Positions 27,758 to 36,447 of a DNA stretch of 64,000 nt are shown one piece after another. The DNA is from Halomarina pelagica (lineage in GTDB: Archaea; Halobacteriota; Halobacteria; Halobacteriales; Haloarculaceae), in the NCBI RefSeq assembly GCF_024228315.1, contig NZ_CP100454.1, positions 1,364,001 through 1,428,000 on the forward strand. The letters are read 5' to 3'. A model generated the notes under the pieces. The model did not search any database. It had not been told where the DNA came from and saw only the letters and a list, made by a program, of their open reading frames with translations. The position numbers were made by a program, and so were the translations under genes. The first letter of the stretch is position 1, and each line of letters opens with the position of its first letter.

Positions 27758-27943
27758 TTAGCCGCAGTCCGGTCCGGGGTCCGCCTCGATGCCGGAAGCC
27801 TCGTCGAGGCCGTCGTCGAGACTTTCGAGTCCCGCGACGACGAGCTGCCGGAGGACGTCCTCCTGTCTGATACCGTACTCGTGGGCGAGTGATTCGACTT
27901 CGCGCGCCAGGGACTCCTCGCAGAGCAGGGTGTACCGCCGCAT
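27758..27943 (-). CDS. small ribbon-helix-helix-like protein
   Basis: 61 residues, MRRYTLLCEESLAREVESLA leading to a second helix EDVLRQLVVAGLESL. A short strand followed by two helices suits the CopG/ribbon-helix-helix pattern, so DNA binding is possible. The C-terminus is acidic. It converges with nob1 (10 bases between stops). I could not place it in a named family. Confidence 0.6.
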   Translation of the reverse strand: MRRYTLLCEESLAREVESLAHEYGIRQEDVLRQLVVAGLESLDDGLDEASGIEADPGPDCG

Positions 27944-28002
27944 GCGATGGGAGTACCCGAGCGCGACGCATAAACACCGGTCAGACGCCCGTCTGTCGCG
28001 GG

Positions 28003-28761
28003 TCAGACCCCCCCGGTGACCTGCAGGTAGGCGACGAGAAACTGCGTGGCGTTGTAGAGCCCGTGGACCAGCGCGGGGACGGCGAGCGTCCCGGACAGTT
28101 CGTAGAGCGCCCCGAGGACCAGCGAGAGGGAGAAGATCGCCGCGAGCGTTGCGACGACGGCGAGCGGTGATCCGGTGAGTCCGAAGACGTGGATCGGCGC
28201 GAAGACGGCGCTCGTCAGCACGACCGCGCCGGCCGGGCCGACCGCCCCCCGCAGGCGACCCTGGATCACCCCGCGGTAGAGGAGTTCCTCGGCCGGGCCG
28301 ACCAGGACGACCGAGAGGCCCGCCAGCGCAAGCAGCAGCGTCGGGTTGGCGAGCCCCGCCTCGACGATGTTCGACTCGGCCAGGCCGACCCCGAGCGCCG
28401 CGAAGACCGTCTCGATCCCGAACAGCGCGGCGAGCAGTCCGAGGAAGCCGACGACGACCAGCGCGAGGTCGCGGGCGGTCGGCACCCGGACCGACAGGAG
28501 GTCGGTCCGACCGGAGCGCCGGAGGTAGACGGCGACCGCGCCGCAGTAGCCGACGCCCTGGATCGCGAACGTCCCGAGGATGACGAGCAGGGCGCGATCC
28601 GAGAGCAGGGCGACGCCGGCCGACTGGAGGGTGGCGGCGGCGACCGCCAGCACGACGTTGCCGGCCGCGTAGGCGACGAGCGCCATCCCCACCGCGAACG
28701 AGAGCGCCCGCAGCTGCTCGTCGAGGCCGGAGCGGGTCGTCGCGTCGGTCGCCTCGCTCAT
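28003..28761 (-). CDS. CPBP (CAAX/Abi-like) intramembrane glutamic protease
   Basis: 252 residues with about eight membrane segments. The catalytic EExxR motif is GPAEELLYRGVIQGRLR, then FAPIHVFGL and HGLYNATQFL supply the later conserved residues. The family includes Rce1 and bacteriocin-immunity proteins; haloarchaeal substrates are unknown. It starts at the ATG at 28761. Confidence 0.92.
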   Translation of the reverse strand: MSEATDATTRSGLDEQLRALSFAVGMALVAYAAGNVVLAVAAATLQSAGVALLSDRALLVILGTFAIQGVGYCGAVAVYLRRSGRTDLLSVRVPTARDLALVVVGFLGLLAALFGIETVFAALGVGLAESNIVEAGLANPTLLLALAGLSVVLVGPAEELLYRGVIQGRLRGAVGPAGAVVLTSAVFAPIHVFGLTGSPLAVVATLAAIFSLSLVLGALYELSGTLAVPALVHGLYNATQFLVAYLQVTGGV

Positions 28762-28929
28762 GCGCTCCCCCCGGCGGACCCGCCGTCGCGTGCGCTCATC
28801 GGCGGGGGTACGTCCACCCCGCGAATAGGTCTTTTGCGACGCGTCGCGCGCCGGGCGTCGCGGTCGGGCGACTCCGTCCGGGTGACCGCCTTCGCGCGAC
28901 CGCGGTCCGACGTCGGATCGCGGTCGCGG

Positions 28930-29448
28930 TCACGCCGTCGCGTTCAGGTGCTCGACTCGCGGGCCGGTCCCCTCGGGTCGCTCGAACGTCGCCAGCGCGC
29001 GCCCGTCGACGACGATCCGAACGTCGTCGTAGTCGAGCGGGAGCGCCGCGCTCGCGGTCAGCGTCGTCCCGTAGCCGGCCTCGCAGTCGGGCGTACCGCC
29101 CTTGCCGCCGGGGACCGTCCACACGTCGAGGACGTACGCCCCCGGCGCGCTTCGGCGGAACTCGGCGCGAACGTCCTCGTCGGCGTCGTGTTCGACCGCG
29201 AGGTGGGCGACGAACGTCCGCGATCCGTCATCGACGGCGCGGTAGACCCACCCGTCGGTGTCGTCGAGACAGCCGGTTCCGGCCGAGATCGAACTCGGGA
29301 TCGACTCGCCGGTCGTTTCGGCACTCGGCGGTTCGGCGCTCGACGGGCCGAACGCGGCGACCAGGCCCCCGCCGACCAGCAGGCCGACGAGGAAGGCGGA
29401 GAGGAGGGCAACGCGCGTCATCGTTCGATGCTTCGCTCGTGTCGGCAT
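28930..29448 (-). CDS. secreted or membrane-anchored hypothetical protein
   Basis: 172 residues from the ATG at 29448; an internal ATG at 29421 (163 residues) is equally possible. A single hydrophobic helix, ALLSAFLVGLLVGGGLVAAF, lies near the N-terminus, followed by an outside domain with two Cys. No family recognised. It begins 20 bases after the pgi stop on the same strand and is probably in one transcript with pgi. Confidence 0.7.
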   Translation of the reverse strand: MPTRAKHRTMTRVALLSAFLVGLLVGGGLVAAFGPSSAEPPSAETTGESIPSSISAGTGCLDDTDGWVYRAVDDGSRTFVAHLAVEHDADEDVRAEFRRSAPGAYVLDVWTVPGGKGGTPDCEAGYGTTLTASAALPLDYDDVRIVVDGRALATFERPEGTGPRVEHLNATA

Positions 29449-29468
29449 AACTGTACCGTCGTCTGAAA

Positions 29469-30764
29469 CTACCCGATCTCGAGGCGCTCCTTCCCGGCGA
29501 CGGCCTCGGCCTCCTCGAAGTCGCCCCCGCCGAGCAGGCCGCGGGCGGCGCGCTTGCCCCACTCGACGGCGGGCTGGGTGAACGTCGAGACGCCCATCAG
29601 TTCCCCGGCGAGGACGCAGGCGGCCTCCAGGTCGTAGAGCAGTCGGCCGAGCGACTCGGCGTCGAGGGCGTCGATCTCGATCCGGACGGTGGGGAGGCCC
29701 GCCGCCGCGAGGCTGGCCTCCGTCGCCTCGAACTCGGCGTCGAGCAGCGTCCCGAGGTCGGCACCGCCGAGGTACGACAGCCCCTCGATGTCCGTCTCCG
29801 GGATGGCGCGCTCCGGTCGTGCGCGCGGGCGGACGAGCGTGACGAGCTTGTCCCGGCGACCGGCCCGGTAGAGCTGGAGCTGGGAGTGCTGGTCGGTCGC
29901 GCCGAGCGCGCGGCCGGGCGTCTGGCCCAGCCCGTCCTTGCCCAGGCTCTCGGCCCACAGCTGGGCGAACCACTCCGCGAAGTACTCCAGGCGCTCTGCG
30001 TAGGGCATCAGCACGTTCGTCGTCGCGCCGCGCGCCTCGAGGGCGTGGCAGGTCGCGCCGTAGCCGTAGGCCGGGCAGTCGTAGAGGCTCGGCGCGAGCG
30101 CGTCCATCCCGGCGCGCCCCCCGGCGAGCAGCCCGTCGAGGTCGTGACCTTGGATCGCCGCCGGGACGAGGCCGACCGACGAGAGCACCGAGAAGCGGCC
30201 GGGGACGCCCTCGGGCACGTCGAGGGCGGGCAGGTCGTGTTCGTCCGCGAGCGCGCGCAGGGGGCCGTCCTCGCCGGTCGTGACGACGGTGCGCTCGGTC
30301 CAGTCCACCCCGGCGTCGGCCATGGCCTCGCGGACGACGAGGAAGTTCGCCAGCGTCTCCGCCGTGGTGCCGGAGCGCGAGACGACGTGGACCGCCGTCT
30401 CGGAGAGCGGGAGGGTCGCGAGGAGTTCGTTCGCGCGCCGCGGGTCCACGTTGTCGAGGACGTAGGCGTCGGCGTCGCCGCGACCGAGGGCGGCCGAGAC
30501 CGTCGCCGCGCCGAGGGCGCTCCCGCCGATGCCGACGGTGAGGACGGCCTCGCTGTCCGCGAGCGGGGCGACGGCGCGCTCGATCTCGGCGGCGTCGGTC
30601 GCCTCGGGGAGCGCGAGCGCGGCGTACCCGAACTCGCGGTCGTCGACGCCGCGCGCGATCCGTTCGTGCGCCCGGGCGACGCGGTCGTCGAGGCGGTCGA
30701 GCGAGTCGCGGGAGACGCCCGGCCGGGCGACGCCGGCGAGCGCGTTGCCGATGTCGAGGTGCAT
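29469..30764 (-). CDS. pgi: glucose-6-phosphate isomerase
   Basis: 431 residues from the ATG at 30764 (MHLDIGNALAGVARPGVS). SIS-fold motifs include VLTVGIGGSALGAATVSAAL and HVVSRSGTTAETLANFLV. The later segments ATDQHSQLQLYRAG and FTQPAVEWGK supply catalytic residues of the superfamily. The enzyme interconverts glucose-6-P and fructose-6-P; fructose-6-P is also the substrate of GlmS encoded at 53108. Upstream open sequence lacks homology, so this Met is chosen. Confidence 0.95.
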   Translation of the reverse strand: MHLDIGNALAGVARPGVSRDSLDRLDDRVARAHERIARGVDDREFGYAALALPEATDAAEIERAVAPLADSEAVLTVGIGGSALGAATVSAALGRGDADAYVLDNVDPRRANELLATLPLSETAVHVVSRSGTTAETLANFLVVREAMADAGVDWTERTVVTTGEDGPLRALADEHDLPALDVPEGVPGRFSVLSSVGLVPAAIQGHDLDGLLAGGRAGMDALAPSLYDCPAYGYGATCHALEARGATTNVLMPYAERLEYFAEWFAQLWAESLGKDGLGQTPGRALGATDQHSQLQLYRAGRRDKLVTLVRPRARPERAIPETDIEGLSYLGGADLGTLLDAEFEATEASLAAAGLPTVRIEIDALDAESLGRLLYDLEAACVLAGELMGVSTFTQPAVEWGKRAARGLLGGGDFEEAEAVAGKERLEIG

Positions 30765-30870
30765 GTGCGTGGACTCGCCGCGGGGGGTGATAGATGAACC
30801 GACACCCGACCGGCTCGCTCGAGCGACGAGGACCGGGCCGCTTAATCGGCGGGACCGCCAACGGGCGCGC

Positions 30871-31383
30871 ATGACCACGGCGACCGAGGAGCGGACCTAC
30901 CGCGGGGTGTTCGGGGCGATCCCCTACGCCTTCCGGTCGAGCGACTCCCTCCTCTTCAAGCTCTACGTCGTCGTCGGTGGGTTGCTCGCGTTCGCCGTCG
31001 GCGCGCTCTTCGGCCTCGCGCTGGTCGTCCTCCTCGGGAGCACCGCCGCCGCGGGCGCGGGGACGTTCACGTTCGTCCGGTCGCTGTTCGTCGTCATCGC
31101 GCTGTTCGCCGTCGCGCCGCTGCTCGCGCCCATCCTCTTCGTGGCCCGACGCCACCGCCGCGGGACGCACGACGCCCGCTACGACCGCCTGTTCGCCGCG
31201 ACGGGCTTCCTGTTCATCCTCTCGCTCTACCTCGCGGCGGTCGTCACGACGCCCGCGGACCAGCAGGCCCGGAACGCGGGGGCGATCGCCGAACTCCTCT
31301 ACTCGCTTCCCCGCGCCGTCGGACTCCTCCCCCCGGTCGCCGTCGCCGTCGGGATGTACCTCCTCCACCGCCGCCTGCGCTGA
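30871..31383 (+). CDS. four-helix membrane protein, unknown
   Basis: 170 residues from the ATG at 30871. A short charged head (MTTATEERTYRGVFGAIPYA) precedes four hydrophobic segments, the last near VGLLPPVAVAVGMYLL. It seems to belong to a haloarchaea-only group, but I cannot name it. CTTAATC about 30 bases upstream is a likely TATA box. It is divergent from pgi. Confidence 0.7.
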   Translation: MTTATEERTYRGVFGAIPYAFRSSDSLLFKLYVVVGGLLAFAVGALFGLALVVLLGSTAAAGAGTFTFVRSLFVVIALFAVAPLLAPILFVARRHRRGTHDARYDRLFAATGFLFILSLYLAAVVTTPADQQARNAGAIAELLYSLPRAVGLLPPVAVAVGMYLLHRRLR

Positions 31384-31460
31384 CGAGACTGGTCGGCCGG
31401 CCTCGACCGCCCGCCGTCGATCTCGACACCGACAAGGGCCGCGCTCCCGTACCCGGAACC

Positions 31461-31937
31461 ATGACGGAGTCGCAGGGCGAGAAGGAGGGTACGTACCTCG
31501 TCACGCACGCGGAGGCCGACAGCGCGGTGCTGAAGGACGTCCACGACGGCCAGGTGCACGCGCTCGCGGGGAACCCCGGCGTCGAGGAGCGCGACGTGCT
31601 GGAGGCGACGATCGCGCCGGAACCGCCGCTCGACGTCGCCTGGCGGGTGGTCGACGTCGAGTCGCGACGCTCGCTGTCGATCGAACGGAGCGACGAACCG
31701 CCCACCGCACAGGAGCGCGAGATCGCGGCCGACCAGGCGGTGGGCGACCTCACTCGACGGGAGCGCGCGGGCGTCGGGGAACTCCACGTGTTCACGGTCG
31801 AACCCGAACGGGTTCGGGTTACGGTCGACGACGTGCTCGAGGACGAGGCGACGCTGACCCGGGCGGCCCGCATGGGCGTCGACCGGGTCGAGGTGCGCGC
31901 TGCCGACGGCGTCGTCAGCGTCCGGTACCTCCCCTGA
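31461..31937 (+). CDS. DUF5812-like haloarchaeal protein
   Basis: 158 residues, soluble and acidic. TYLVTHAEADSAVLKDVHDG, EREIAADQAVGDLTRRERAG and the end RVEVRAADGVVSVRYLP recall a family conserved in Halobacteria (DUF5812, from memory). The N-terminal half may be a small beta-barrel. Function unknown. Confidence 0.78.
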   Translation: MTESQGEKEGTYLVTHAEADSAVLKDVHDGQVHALAGNPGVEERDVLEATIAPEPPLDVAWRVVDVESRRSLSIERSDEPPTAQEREIAADQAVGDLTRRERAGVGELHVFTVEPERVRVTVDDVLEDEATLTRAARMGVDRVEVRAADGVVSVRYLP

Positions 31938-32222
31938 CACCTCGTAAGCTGATTATAACCATCGATTCGTGCGAAAACAGGCGGCTCGTTCTCCACCCGG
32001 ACACCACAAGACGTATGCTATCGTGATACACCCGGATTCGTAGAGGTCAGAAATGGGAGAACGTTTGGTGTATGATTCGGCATAATTACGCCATAACACT
32101 GAGAATGTTCCCAGCTACTGAGTGAAATAAGGATGAAATCAGTAACGTCAGGGCTGTATTCCCCATATATGCCCAATTTGAAGCCGAATAGTTTATCCGC
32201 GTGGAACCTGGCGGTTTAAGCG
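31938..32222. other. AT-rich intergenic region before the Bat-like gene
   Basis: 285 bases of clearly lower G+C than the flanks. TTTAT at 32192-32196 lies 27-31 bases before the ATG at 32223. Several other AT-rich patches (for example near 31950 and 32083) could be regulatory. I see no coding sequence or structured RNA. Confidence 0.5.
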
Positions 32223-35120
32223 ATGATTTCGGGCCGGGTTACGAACGAGAACGCGGTCACCACGCTCCGCGTCCTGTCGGTGGGAGCCCCGTGCGTCGGC
32301 ACGGTGGACAGGACGGACGGGTTGACCGTCGGGCGCGTCGCCACGGGAGCGCAGGGGCTAGACCGTATCAGCGGCGGTGGGCGCATCGACTGCGTCGTCT
32401 GTAGTTACGACCTCCCTGACATGACCGGGGTGGAGTTCGTCGACCGGGTGCGGGCGCTCGACGTGGGGCTTCCCCTCGTCGTCCACGTCGCGCCGGACGA
32501 CGACGTCGCGATCGCGGACGCGATCGCGGCGGGAGCGACCGACGTCGTCCGTTCCGAGGGTATCGTCGACGCGACGCTCTTTCGGGCGCGAATCAGGAAC
32601 GCGGTCCAATCCCACGGCGGGTCGGACACGGCCGAGTACGACGAGGCGATCTCGTCGCTGCGACAGCAGGCGCTCGAGGGCGTCGTGCTCGAGACGCTGT
32701 TCGACGACGCGCTCTCGCTCGTCACGCGCGCGCTGGGCGCGACCCGTTGCGGGCTGTTCGAGCGACGGGAGCGGGAGGACAGCCTCGTCCTCCGCGCGGG
32801 CGTCGGCTGGGACGACGACGCCATCGAATCGACGCGGGCGAGTTCGAACTCCCTCGCCGTCGCCGCCCTCGGCGCGGACGAGGTGTACACCCACGAGGTC
32901 GACGGCGAGGTGCGGACGCTCGCCGTCGGGCTGTCGGTCGGCGACGAGCCGTGGGGTGCGCTCGCCGCCGTGGCACCGGACGACGGCGCGTTCGAGAAGC
33001 CCGACACGACGGTCCTCGACACCGTCGCCGGGGTGCTCGAACCCGCCATCGCGCGCGACCGGCGCGCTCGCGAGTTGAAACGGTACGAGACGATCGTCGA
33101 GACCATCGACGAGGGCGTCTACGCGCTCGACTTCGACTACCGCATCACCGAGGCGAGCGACGCGCTCTGTTCGATGCTCGGCGTCGACAGGGAGAGGCTC
33201 GTCGGCACGGACGTTCGGACGCTCATCGACCTCTCGCTCGAGGAAGCGGACTGCTTCGCCGACGCCGAGGAGCGAAACGGCCAGCGGATCGGGTCGTGCG
33301 AGGTCGAACTCGAGACGGCCGACGGGACGCTCCCGGTCGAGACGCACTACTCGGTCCTCCCCGAGGCAGACGGGGGGGAGATCCTGGGCGTCGTCAGGGA
33401 CGTCTCTCGACACCGGCGGTACGAGCAGACGCTGACGGCGTTGAACAACTCGACGCACGGTCTCCTCCGAACGGAGTCCAGGGAGGAAGTGAGCGAGCGC
33501 ATCGTCGCCACGGCGAGCGACGTGCTCGACCTCCCCGGCGTCACCGTTTACCTCTTCGACGGAGATACCGGCCGTCTCGAACCCGCCAGCGTCTCGGACG
33601 CGATGACGGGGCTGGTGGGCGACCTGCCGCCCCTCGGTCCGGGCGACTCGTCGCTCGTCTGGCGGGCGTTCGTCACCGGCGAGGAACTGCGTAGCGACGA
33701 CGTCCGCGAGATCGACGAGGTCTACGACCCCGAGACGCCGTTCCAGAGCGGTCTGTACGTCCCGCTGGGCGAGCACGGCGTGCTCGTCGCCGAGTCGACG
33801 CGACCCGCCGCGTTCGACGAGACGACCGTCGAACTGGTCGACCTACTCGCCGCGAGCGCGGAGGCGGCGCTCAACCGCGTCGAGCGCGAGACGGAGTTGC
33901 GCGCCCGCGACCGCGAACTCAGCGAGCAGAACGCCCGTCTGACGGGACTCCGACAGACGAACGACATCATCCGGGCGATCGACCAGGCGCTCGTGCAGGC
34001 CGACACGCGCGAGGAGATCGAGCGGGCCGTCTGCGACGGGCTGGCGACCGCCGACAACTTCGCCTTCGCCTGGATCGGCACGCCGGCCGACGACGGCGCG
34101 ACCCTCGAACCCCGGGTGTGGGCGGGGAGCGAACGCGGGTACCTGGACACCGTCTCGCTGTCGCTCGAGGAGCCGACGGAACCCGCGTCGCGGGCGACCA
34201 CGACTCGTCGTCCCACCGTCGTCTCCGAGGTGACGAGCGGCTTCCGGACCGAATCGTGGCGACGGACCGCCCTCACCAACGACTACCTCTCCGTGCTGGC
34301 GGTGCCGCTGGTGCACGGGGACGTCCTCTACGGCACGCTAACGGTCTACGCGGACGAGGCGGGGGCGTTCGACGAGATGACCCGGACGGTGCTGAGTGAG
34401 GCGGGCGAGACGATCGCCCACGCCATCAACACCGTCGAGACCCAGCGCACGCTACTGGCCGACCGCGTCACCGAACTCGAACTCCGCATCGACGACCCCG
34501 ACCTCTTCCTGCGGACGCTCGCGACCCGCCTCGGAACGCCCCTCGTCGTCGACGACATCGTCAACGAGTCCGGCGGCGCGTCGCTCGTCTTCCTCACCGT
34601 CGAGGACGTGGACGCGGAGGTGCTCCCGCCCCTCGCCGACGAGTTCGTCACCGTCGAGCGCGTCGACGTGATCGCCGAGCGCGACGACGGGATCCGCTGC
34701 GAACTGCGACTCGCCGGACCGACCGTCACGTCCGACCTCACGGAGTACGGGGCGATCACGCGCGAGCTGACGGCGGACGCGAACGGGATCCGTGCGGTCG
34801 TGGAACTCCCGCACGACGCCGACGTTCGCGAGTTCGTCGAGTCCGTGCAGGCGACGTACCCGAACACCGACCTCGTGGCGCGGCGCAGTCAGGTCTCGTC
34901 GGTCCAGTCCGAACGCGACGTCCGGGCGGGCGTGACCGACCGCCTCACGGACCGGCAGTACGAGGTGGTGCGGACCGCCTACGCGAGCGGCTTCTTCGAG
35001 TGGCCCCGCGACCGGACGGGCCAGGAGGTCGCGGCCTCGCTCGACATCTCCCAGCCGACGTTCAACAAGCACCTGCGCTCTGCCGAGCGCAAGCTGTTCT
35101 CGATGCTGCTCGACGACTAG
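32223..35120 (+). CDS. Bat-like multidomain sensor and HTH regulator
   Basis: 965 residues. Order: receiver-like domain (about 1-125), GAF (about 150-280), PAS (about 285-395), two GAF-like domains (about 405-730), the Bat/GAF-HTH linker domain (about 750-890) and HTH_10 (about 905-960, LTDRQYEVVRTAYASGFFEW then QPTFNKHLRSAERKL). Relatives such as Bat sense oxygen or light and activate transcription. In the receiver the phosphoacceptor site reads CSYDLPDMTG, with Ser four residues before Pro where Asp is expected. No kinase partner is adjacent. Its inputs are unknown. Confidence 0.9.
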   Translation: MISGRVTNENAVTTLRVLSVGAPCVGTVDRTDGLTVGRVATGAQGLDRISGGGRIDCVVCSYDLPDMTGVEFVDRVRALDVGLPLVVHVAPDDDVAIADAIAAGATDVVRSEGIVDATLFRARIRNAVQSHGGSDTAEYDEAISSLRQQALEGVVLETLFDDALSLVTRALGATRCGLFERREREDSLVLRAGVGWDDDAIESTRASSNSLAVAALGADEVYTHEVDGEVRTLAVGLSVGDEPWGALAAVAPDDGAFEKPDTTVLDTVAGVLEPAIARDRRARELKRYETIVETIDEGVYALDFDYRITEASDALCSMLGVDRERLVGTDVRTLIDLSLEEADCFADAEERNGQRIGSCEVELETADGTLPVETHYSVLPEADGGEILGVVRDVSRHRRYEQTLTALNNSTHGLLRTESREEVSERIVATASDVLDLPGVTVYLFDGDTGRLEPASVSDAMTGLVGDLPPLGPGDSSLVWRAFVTGEELRSDDVREIDEVYDPETPFQSGLYVPLGEHGVLVAESTRPAAFDETTVELVDLLAASAEAALNRVERETELRARDRELSEQNARLTGLRQTNDIIRAIDQALVQADTREEIERAVCDGLATADNFAFAWIGTPADDGATLEPRVWAGSERGYLDTVSLSLEEPTEPASRATTTRRPTVVSEVTSGFRTESWRRTALTNDYLSVLAVPLVHGDVLYGTLTVYADEAGAFDEMTRTVLSEAGETIAHAINTVETQRTLLADRVTELELRIDDPDLFLRTLATRLGTPLVVDDIVNESGGASLVFLTVEDVDAEVLPPLADEFVTVERVDVIAERDDGIRCELRLAGPTVTSDLTEYGAITRELTADANGIRAVVELPHDADVREFVESVQATYPNTDLVARRSQVSSVQSERDVRAGVTDRLTDRQYEVVRTAYASGFFEWPRDRTGQEVAASLDISQPTFNKHLRSAERKLFSMLLDD

Positions 35121-35220
35121 CACCGATGACGATGCACCGCTCACGACGACGATACCGGTCGGACCGTCCCCCGGACCCGCTCGTGACGGGGCGTCGACGC
35201 CCGTCCCCCCGGGGAGGCGC

Positions 35221-35496
35221 ATGAGCGCGAGAGACGACCGGGGGATCGCCGCTCGCCGACCGCTGGACGAGCGGATCGTCCGAACCGTCGCCGCCGTCCG
35301 GGGCGTCGACGCGACGTCGCTCGAACAGCGCCTCTACGACGCGATCGATCCCGACGCGCTCGAACGCCTGTTCGCCAGTCGACCGGACGGGTCCCGCCGG
35401 GCGCGCGGGCGGACCACGTTCGAACTGGCCGGCTGTCGCGTCGTCGTGGACACCGAGGACGGCATCACCGCCTACCGACTCGACGAGCGGCGCTGA
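35221..35496 (+). CDS. HalOD1 output-domain protein
   Basis: 91 residues. VRTVAAVRGVDATSLEQRLYDAIDPDALERLF matches in pattern the halobacterial output domain HalOD1, and the end CRVVVDTEDGITAYRL forms the final strands. HalOD1 is thought to be a signalling output module of haloarchaeal sensor systems. A GGAGG ribosome site lies close upstream. It follows the Bat-like gene by 100 bases on the same strand, which fits a signalling pair. Confidence 0.85.
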   Translation: MSARDDRGIAARRPLDERIVRTVAAVRGVDATSLEQRLYDAIDPDALERLFASRPDGSRRARGRTTFELAGCRVVVDTEDGITAYRLDERR

Positions 35497-35556
35497 TCGG
35501 ATCCGGGGCGAGAACGAGATAAGAACCCTTATTCGAGGCCCCCGCAGACCGTCGAT

Positions 35557-36447
35557 ATGGTTCGTTTCGAGGTGCCGGAGGTCGATTATACCCGGTACAC
35601 GAACCGCCAGTTAGCGGCCGTCCCCGTGGCCCTGCTGGCGGTCGCGCTCCTGATAATCGCCGGGTGGTACGTCGCCACCGGGACTCCCGTGGCGCTCGGC
35701 GTCGACTTCACCGGCGGCACGGAAGTGCAGATCCGGACGACCGACTCGGCCGAGCAGGTCCGCGCGACGTTCGAGGAGCGCGTCCCCTACCCCGTCGAGT
35801 CCGTGCAGGCGGTCGGCCTGGGCGAGAGCGACCAGTACATCGTCACCTTCCAGGCGACGAAGGACAGCCAGGTCCGGGAGATCACCGCCGCGGCGAGCGA
35901 CGCCGGGTACGACGTGCTCGCCTCGCAGTCGCGCTCGCCGACGTTCGGGGCGGACGCCCAGCGCCAGGCGCTCCTCGGCGTCGGCGCGGCGTTCGTCGGG
36001 ATGAGCGTCCTCGTGTTCCTCCTCTTTCGGACGTTCGTCCCCTCCCTCGCCGTCGTCGCCAGCGCGTTCTCCGACATCGTGATCCCCGTCGCCCTGATGA
36101 ACCTCTTCGGCATCAAGCTCTCGCTGGGGACGGTCGCCGCCCTCCTGATGCTGATCGGGTACAGCGTCGACTCCGACATCCTCCTGAACAACCACGTCCT
36201 CCGGCGCAGCGGCGGCTTCTACGAGTCGACCTACCGCGCCATGCGGACGGGGGTGACGATGACGCTCACCTCGATCGCCGCGATGGCGGTGATGACCGTC
36301 GTCGCCTCGCCGTTCGTGTTCGGGATCCCGCTCCTCCCGGAGATCGGGCTGATCCTCGTCTTCGGCCTCACCGCCGACCTCGTGAACACCTACCTCCTCA
36401 ACGTGAGCCTGCTTCGGTACTACAAGTACGAGGGTGTCGCCCGATGA
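35557..36447 (+). CDS. secF: preprotein translocase subunit SecF
   Basis: 296 residues with six membrane segments. GVDFTGGTEVQIR near residue 50 and the later GYSVDSDILLNNHVLRR are the SecF signatures. SecF and SecD help drive late steps of Sec-dependent export using the ion gradient. CTTATTC lies about 25 bases upstream. secF precedes secD, as in other haloarchaea, and overlaps it by four bases. Confidence 0.95.
   Translation: MVRFEVPEVDYTRYTNRQLAAVPVALLAVALLIIAGWYVATGTPVALGVDFTGGTEVQIRTTDSAEQVRATFEERVPYPVESVQAVGLGESDQYIVTFQATKDSQVREITAAASDAGYDVLASQSRSPTFGADAQRQALLGVGAAFVGMSVLVFLLFRTFVPSLAVVASAFSDIVIPVALMNLFGIKLSLGTVAALLMLIGYSVDSDILLNNHVLRRSGGFYESTYRAMRTGVTMTLTSIAAMAVMTVVASPFVFGIPLLPEIGLILVFGLTADLVNTYLLNVSLLRYYKYEGVAR

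Noticed and set aside
28930-31368. Single 812-codon minus-strand frame covering pgi and more
   Set aside because: Only its last 172 codons look like protein; the rest is a shifted frame of pgi.
35126-35224. 32-codon Arg-rich frame before the HalOD1 gene
   Set aside because: No protein-like pattern; it overlaps the HalOD1 start and fits a leader better.
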